Assembly: GCA_965644295.1 (NCBI GenBank)
Contig: CBFFRP010000363.1
Span: 186,001 to 250,000, forward strand
Origin: Paraphysomonas bandaiensis
Taxonomy: Eukaryota > Chrysophyceae
DNA length: 64,000 bases
Reading direction: 5' to 3'
The notes beneath the pieces were generated by a model. It had not been told where the DNA came from. It saw only the letters and a list, made by a program, of their open reading frames with translations, and did no database searches. The position numbers and the translations under genes are program-made. Shown piece by piece: positions 56,640 to 64,000 of this stretch; position 1 is the stretch's first letter; each line of letters starts with the position of its first letter.

Positions 56640-58707
56640 TTATATTTGGCTTATCTGATCAGTTGTGTCCAATGCTACTTCTTGTGCTTTGCCATCTACA
56701 TTCAGTGCGTCGTCTGAATCGAGTACACCCGATTCGAAAGATGAGGGAGTAGAAGGGGTGGCAAATACAAGCTCAACCTCACTTGGTGACTCCACTTTCG
56801 CTTGCATCTTTGAGAGAGAATACGACGGTTTGGGCTCTGAGTTTTTCCCCGCGAGTTGTTCGGAAGGAGAGCCTCGATTAGATGAAGTTATATCTTCCAC
56901 TTCACGGTTCTCCATCGTTTGTCCTCTGAAAAAGGCCAATCGCTCTCGTCGACGATCCTTCCTCTTGTCTTTAACCTTCCTCTGGGGTACATTGTTCATC
57001 TGTGAGTACATGGTGCTCCCATGCTCTGATCGGTCTAGCCCGTGCAGTTCTTTAGTTGCGCTTACACGTAGTCCCAGAGTAGAATCCACCAGAATCATAA
57101 TCACAGCCGTGCCCACCACACTATACCCAATAGTAAACAGCAGTCCGATCAACTGGTATTGCAACAGCTTTGGGTTTCCGTAAAAGGCACCATTCTGACC
57201 ACCGGTACTCTCTCTTGCCAACAAGCCTAACAGCACCCCCCCCACCGAGCCACCTATACCATGTATACCAAAAGCATCCAGTGCATCATCGAAATTAAAA
57301 TAGTCTTTTATCCGCACTCCTCCGGCACATGCGAGACCCCCTATAGCACCGCTAATAAATGATCCTGTGGGATTCATGAATCCGGCCCCCGGTGTGATAA
57401 CCACTAATCCTGCCAGACTCCCTGCACAACATATAATCATTCACAAAACATACAAACACCGTATACAAAATTTCTGTACGCATAAAATATATCATGAATA
57501 CGACGCATGCAAATGCAATAACACAGTTCCATACCATTCATAATTCCAATAATCGACGGGCGACCAGTGAGGAAGAGGTCCAGAGTCATCCAAGATAAAG
57601 ATGCCATGGAACTGTGGTGATAAATTTTATTTCACTATCTTTTAAGCAATTGGCAAGACATAGATCATGCAGTATATATGCAACTGTTGCGTGTGCACTC
57701 GTAAAATACGGGTACCTCGCGATAATCGTGTTCAACATAGCAGCTCCTGCAAGGGAATCCGCCGCAAATGCTGAGCCGGCATTGAAACCATACCATCCGC
57801 ACCACAGATAGCAAGCACCTGATCAACGGCAAAAAATTAGTTCGGACGTCGAATAAACTTTGGATGTACACCAACATGAAATGTATCACGAAAATATATT
57901 TCGACTGTGACGAGTCGGCATCGATCTAGACCTACAACTGTGCACAATACCTGTGATTGACACCAGCAAGTTATGCGGATGAAAATTGTGTTTCCCAAAC
58001 CCGGTTCGCTTGCCTATCAGAACAGCAGACACAAGGGCAGAGAAGCCGGCGGAAACGTGGACGACATTACCTCCAGCAAAATCTAACACTCCTAGTTTGT
58101 AGAGAAATCCGTCGGGGTGCCAATGAGAGTGTGCGATAGGGCAGTAAACGAGCAGGTGCCACATACCCATAGAGGTAAGCATAGAAATAAACTTCATACG
58201 GTCTGCAAATGCGCCACATATCAAAGCAGGAGTAATCGCAGCAAATGCCAACTGAAATATACAGAATGCAGGCTCTGGAATAGTAGGGGCCAGCTGGTGA
58301 GCACCATCAAATTCCATTCCCAACAACCAGAAACGAGAAGTACTTCCGAATACCCAAGCGCTTGGATCAGACCCTTGTACAGGAGAGAATGCAATGCTGT
58401 ACCCGAAACACATCCATAAAAGTGTGACCACACAGGCGACAGAAAATCCTTGCATGGCAGTAGACAGAACATTCTGCAGTCTGACGAGACCCGCATAGTA
58501 CAGCATGATACCCGGGGTCGTCATCAGCAGAACAAGAGTAGCAGATATCAAAACCCATGCCGTATCTCCGCTGCTTGTGGGGCTGTCAAGAGAAGCTTCC
58601 AGAGACCTCGACAAGGAGCTGTATTGAGATATATGGGCCGACACTTGCTCACTGAGGGCCTCCACACGAACCAATAACTCCGATATATCCGATTCACACC
58701 CGTTCAT
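56640..58707 (-). CDS. Ammonium transporter (Amt/Mep/Rh family)
   Basis: Four exons (58707-57951, 57818-57716, 57611-57535 and 57421-56640) give 572 residues. After a hydrophilic N-terminal segment of about 50 residues, the Amt core has eleven or so spans. Recognisable parts are DTAWVLISATLVLLMTTPGI, a FAGGNVVHVSAGFSALVSA block (twin-His site 1), and an ALDAFGIHGIGGSVGGVL block (twin-His site 2), with GAGFMNPTGSFI between them. Both pore histidines are therefore present, as needed for NH4+/NH3 conduction. The C-terminal tail of about 110 residues is charged and Ser-rich, like regulated algal Amt tails. Phototroph Amts usually sit at the plasma membrane and are induced by nitrogen limitation; no regulatory site could be read here. 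Confidence 0.95.
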
Positions 58708-59439
58708 GAGGTATGGATTCAACTATAAGCACACCATCATCACATATGAGGGCTGAGATGGAGACATCTGATGGGACAGTGGAGAGGAATGAGAGCACAC
58801 AGTACAGGCCAGGTGCATGTACCATACCATCATACACCCATCGAACTACACTGTATATTAGTGTAGTATTTCGTACTTTTGTATTTTCACATTTGGGGAA
58901 AGTACAAATATACAGTACAGATATCCAGTGTACTTTGTAATACGTTCGTAGTTTGTAGTTGTGGGATTTTTAGATATTAAGCATGAAAATACTGTATATT
59001 ACGATGGTTTTAACAAAAATCTCCGATTTTATACTATTAGGATAAAGCGAGTGACCATATTCAGTTTCTTTTTCAGTTTCACTTTGTCCATTGAAGATTC
59101 GGTGTAATGAGGACGTATTTTTTTTCAGTGATATCTACAGCAGTGTACTCTGTATACTCTGCTGTATGTAGTATGGTACAATGAGTGTATACAGAGCTCA
59201 GCAGATGAACGTCTATAGCGTGTAGCATATGTAGAAACTAGTAGAGATTAAGTCCCCTGTTGTGTACACCATAGCAATATACCATACATCGTATTGTATG
59301 CATTATAATCTGCTTCTACTGCACTAGAAAAGAATAGCGCTTCGCAATACCAAACACACTCTATTAAGGGCTACTGGGATTGCAAAGAGGCCATTATAAT
59401 TGTATTAGCACTGATAACAGCTCACTGGTCAACTGAGAT
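58708..59439. promoter_or_regulatory. Divergent intergenic region (Amt / Rab11)
   Basis: A 732 bp shared upstream region containing AT-rich tracts and short GTACA/TACAGT repeats near 59160-59200. No open frame with support. Confidence 0.45.
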
Positions 59440-60511
<1,072 letters not shown>

Positions 60512-61106
60512 CACAATTTTTGGCACTATGTTCGTGCTGTTTTTGATGTAGAAGAATTTCGATAAATCCGTACTCGCTACGTTTTGCCCCAAGCCAAACA
60601 CTATGACAGAAAAAAGTTCTCATATCAGTTACCATGGTAGCTGATTCAACGCAATAAAGTTATTGTCATTACACTTGCTGAAATATTGTAGTTCATCAAA
60701 GTACTGTAATCCACCGATATAATGATTTTATTTTTGAATTGTTTTTGTTTCCGATTACACCTAATTCCATGCATGGTATGTTGTCTCAGAACATTATGTA
60801 GTTATTCTTACTGAGAGTGCCCAAATTGATATATTCATAAGTCACTTATGAGATGCTTATCGTGTTGGGACTGTCGAGTGTGATACTTTACGCTTTCTTT
60901 TGACATGTATGCAACAAATCTGAAGACATTTGTTGATTTGTTGTAGTGTGTAGGCAAAACAACTAGACAATTTGTGTCCGATCATAAGTACTATACCTCC
61001 TCTTAGATGCTTTAAAACTAAATTTATTCCTTACTCTTCCACCAGATTATACAGCTTATTTACATCGTTTTACAGAATTTGATATATATGAAAGTCTGAT
61101 TATTTA

Positions 61107-61520
61107 GCAATAGGCGCCTCAACAAAGTCGGACTCGCACCTTTTCGTGGTGTTCTGGGGGATAAGTACCGGAGATATTTCTCCGGGAAACTAACGTGAGC
61201 CGCATATTATATAGTCAGCAGATATATTGTTCTGCCCACTCATAGCCAAATGCTTGTGTGGTACAAGGGACACTAATAAAAGTGTCACTTGTGTAGACGT
61301 CTTTGGGCCCTGACGAATAAACAGGCATCCGGGAATGGGCCCACCTCAAGGGCATCCGGGACAGGGCCCACCAGAAGGGTAACCGGGGTATTGGGCTGCC
61401 TGCTGAAGTTAAGCATCCGGGATGTTCACCTTAAGAACTCAAAACACCTGAAGTCAGCAGATGTCAGGTATATCAACATTCTGCTTGCTCCCTGCGTTTG
61501 CTTTGAGTGATTGATGCTGA
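61107..61520 (+). repeat. Dispersed MITE-like element, right-half copy with terminal motif
   Basis: It starts TAGCAATAGGCGCCTCAACA, then follows the sequence of the 38931 copy with the CATCCGGG motifs. It then runs into CAGATGTCAGGTATATCAAC, the reverse complement of the left-half module. About 75 to 90 percent similar by eye to the 341 bp unit. Confidence 0.8.
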
Positions 61521-62332
61521 GTATGAGTTCACATTATTCGGTATCTGTGTGGCCAACAATGACCGAGGTAATGCGTCAAACTTTCCTCATGGATGCATGG
61601 CAATGGCAATGATGTGATTAGACCTGTCATGTCTTCTCACACGTCTACTGCCTAGTCTTGGTTTCTCCTGACCCAGGTCATTGAGATTATATCAAGGCTC
61701 TGGCACTGTTCTCCAAGCAGTGTCAGGTACATTTGTGGTGCTTTTATGTTATTCTTGCTTTTAGTAGGTTTTCATCCGAGCGGGGAAGGTGCACGGTTTC
61801 CTACTAGTGTAAGTCACTCGGGAGAAGAGTGCAAGGTGGATGCATGTGCTGGATGAGTGCACACAATGGAGGGAAGACATTGGAGTCAGCTTGAATTTGT
61901 AACAGATTTTGGTAGATGTCTGTTTCATGCGTCAGTGTGCAAAATTGCACCAGTGAGACCGCTTCGTGACCGTGGGAGGACCCGGCGCTATAGAGCTACT
62001 TTATTCTCCCTTCCAGACTACCTGCTGCTGTGAACACCACCTTGAAGAGGGCCCTAAAGATCTGCCGCATATACAGGAGACATATGCCAAAGACACTGAC
62101 CGCAAGTTGTTTGTGTTAGGACAAGTAGATTGGGCAGGAGCGTATGATCCGGCTTAAACACGCAACTCGTCGTATGCCCATGTAGCTAACTAAATCGTGT
62201 TGTATAGTTGAGCACTTGTCGGTGCATGCAATAGTAACTAGATGAGAGTCATGTTATGCATAGTGTCGCGCGAGTTGTTAGGTTGGTCGCGGCAACGCAC
62301 AAGCTTGCGCTTCTTAATAATCAGATTTTCAA

Positions 62333-62510
62333 TTAGCAATAGGCGTCAAGAATCGTCACCAGTTAAGAGGCTAGATGAAAACTAGTTAAGCTAGATAGAC
62401 TTCTGCCTGTAACCAACTAGTGCAAATTCTCACATCCTACTATATGTTATATGTATCGCTGCGGAAGCTGCTTATGCGTCGCACGCACCATGGTGCGACC
62501 ACTTCCGTTC
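62333..62510 (+). repeat. Dispersed MITE-like element, left-half fragment
   Basis: Begins TAGCAATAGGCGTCAAGAAT and continues GATGAAAACTAGTTAAGCTA and GCTGCGGAAGCTGCTTATG, the same block order as at 26826. The terminal motif matches that at 61107 on what would be the opposite end of a full-length element. Confidence 0.75.
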
Positions 62511-62754
62511 TTGTATGTGAGGGAGAAGCTCTCTATGAACGTGAGTCCTTGAAGTACAGTAGGGGTTTAGTCAGGAGGGGCGCCCCTTGGGGTAGGGCTC
62601 CGCAGGACTTTGTGGAGGCTCAGGATTCTGAATTAGTGAGTCGAGTGTTCCTAACCTGAGATAAACCGGCGATGGGGTAGGATGGAACTCCGGCGTGTCT
62701 TGGGAAGGCTCGGGCCACAAGTTGGGCCTGGGGCAGAGACGTAGACGGAGGTGT

Positions 62755-62862
62755 AATTGATATGTTATATATGATATGATGGTATATATGATATGGTATA
62801 TATGATATGTTATATACGATATGTTATATATGATATGTTATATATATATGATATGGTTCACA
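62755..62862. repeat. Irregular TATATGATATG microsatellite
   Basis: A run of GATATG/TTATATAT units of about 100 bp with irregular unit length. Confidence 0.85.
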
Positions 62863-63805
62863 TCAGTGGTGGTTCTAAACTAAAAAAAACTGAACTAGAT
62901 ATAACACTCTCTCAATAAGTTAAAGTTGTGATAACATCTCTCATCAGTCATTGTCATTTGCTAAATCTACATTGTCAGAATTTTCAATCAATATCAAGTC
63001 TTAGATAGTGACAATCTTATACAGTCAATGTATTTTTCAGTTTAACTCTATCACTCTTTCTTGTTAAAATTGTCATATTATGTTTTATGTAGATAGTATA
63101 TTGTGAAACTTTTGTAAAATCACGATTGCCGAAGAAATTACCTTAGTTTGTGGCATATTAGTGGCACTAATTTTTATTATTCATCTAGTTCGTCATATAT
63201 ATATATTAATTGTGTTAAGATGATCATTTCCGGTCAATTCGTCTGACTTTAGCTCCATCAGTTTGAGCTGGGGGGGGGTTCACCTCGAAATTTCTCGACT
63301 AAATAATATATCAAATCATTGGCTAGTGCTTCTTTCTCAGGTTCTTTCTATCTGACCTACCTTTCTACTATCTTTAACAACGCTTTAGCTACAAGTTGTT
63401 GAACTGATTCTGATTTCTCTCGAGCCACTTATACAGATCCTCCTTATATACTTGTTTTGTACAGCTACCGGTGCACTATCAGGCAGGGCGTCCTTTAGGT
63501 CTTAAATAATTTCGACTTTTGTGCATTTGCTATGCCTTGCGTTTCGTGATCCAGTTGATTACACCAATCTGACAAAAAACTAGATGTTTCTAATCTGAAC
63601 TACCGTCCGTCATAAATCAAGACTTGTGGCATTTTAAATGGGTTCTAGAGATTTACTAGACACTGACTCTACTCAATATAATCAATTTGTTAAATATATT
63701 ATAGCTATTATTCATCACTCTTTCTATTGAACGAAGGTCTTACTATATATTTTCAATATACGTGTAAGATTCAGAACTAATTTAGCATTGCAATTTAACT
63801 AACTA

Positions 63806-63960
63806 GTGCTTAACTCTGATATCCTACTACTATTGTATATCGTAAGCGCCAAGGTGAAACCACTTCTCCTCTATCACTCAAAGCAAACGCAGTGAGCACG
63901 CAACAACGCAGAATGTTGATATACCTAACACCTGACATCTGCTGACTTCAGGACTCTTTG
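63806..63960 (+). repeat. Dispersed MITE-like element, left-half fragment
   Basis: Contains AACTAACTAGTGCTTAAC, CTATCACTCAAAGCAAACGC and CAGAATGTTGATATACCTAA. These are the blocks that precede the junction in the 61107 copy when that copy is read in reverse complement. Confidence 0.7.
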
Positions 63961-64000
63961 TAACTACTATATCGACTGTGTCACTACTACCAACCAATAT

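Larger units (their letters stand above)
60512..64000. other. 3.5 kb gene-poor right end with repeat fragments
   Basis: Holds three fragments of the dispersed element, an AT microsatellite and a stretch of higher GC at about 61520-62750. In that stretch, short plus-strand frames (for example 61966-62157 and 62420-62659) could be relics of a mobile element. I could not recognise any protein family in them. The window ends without another supported gene. Confidence 0.5.

Overview
The window is eukaryotic nuclear DNA. Almost every gene is split by short GT-AG introns, mostly about 40 to 160 bp, and the intergenic DNA is AT-rich with long tetranucleotide arrays and decayed repeats. The best taxonomic clue is a nucleus-encoded glutamyl-tRNA reductase, the entry enzyme of plastid tetrapyrrole synthesis. 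It has a signal peptide followed by an Ala-Phe-Thr motif, as in plastid-targeted proteins of algae with secondary red-type plastids. Ferroportin, SWEET, Amt, a Rab11-like GTPase, a multi-TAPE EML protein and a Hint-domain protein fit the same picture. I infer a photosynthetic stramenopile (ochrophyte) or a close ecological equivalent; species and genus cannot be read from the sequence.

Layout, left to right: secreted S41-type protease (-, runs off the left edge); secreted LEA-like helical protein (+); two-exon mini-gene (-); mitochondrial-type CoA-transferase (+); acylated, tail-anchored PH-domain protein (-); three-exon mini-gene (+); glutathione S-transferase (-); F420/NADP oxidoreductase-like protein (+); piggyBac-like transposase-derived gene (-); cysteine-rich Hint protein (+); 11-exon single-pass membrane protein with a proline-rich tail (-); phospho-site-rich hypothetical protein (+); ferroportin (-); secreted Lys/Ser/Thr/Pro repeat protein (+); NCoR/SMRT-like SANT protein (-); KH/RGG RNA-binding protein (+); SWEET (-); 2468-residue EF-hand/EML protein (+); mini-gene (-); APC amino-acid permease (-); glutamyl-tRNA reductase (+); ammonium transporter (-); Rab11-like GTPase (+). 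The last 3.5 kb holds repeats and decayed sequence.

Two features of the architecture stand out. Gene orientation alternates almost perfectly, with 21 of 22 neighbouring junctions switching strand, so genes form divergent pairs over short shared upstream regions and convergent pairs over AT-rich gaps. All three long CATA/TATG microsatellites lie inside such shared upstream regions, never in convergent gaps. A dispersed MITE-like element with short inverted ends occurs in at least six fragments. Several genes (GST, ferroportin, SWEET, APC permease, Amt, GluTR) are ordinary housekeeping or transport functions with no sign of a shared pathway, so this is a typical gene-dense chromosome arm and not a functional cluster.

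Exon coordinates were derived by hand from splice signals, reading-frame phase and protein-family continuity. Most fit closely; ambiguous junctions are flagged in the entries.
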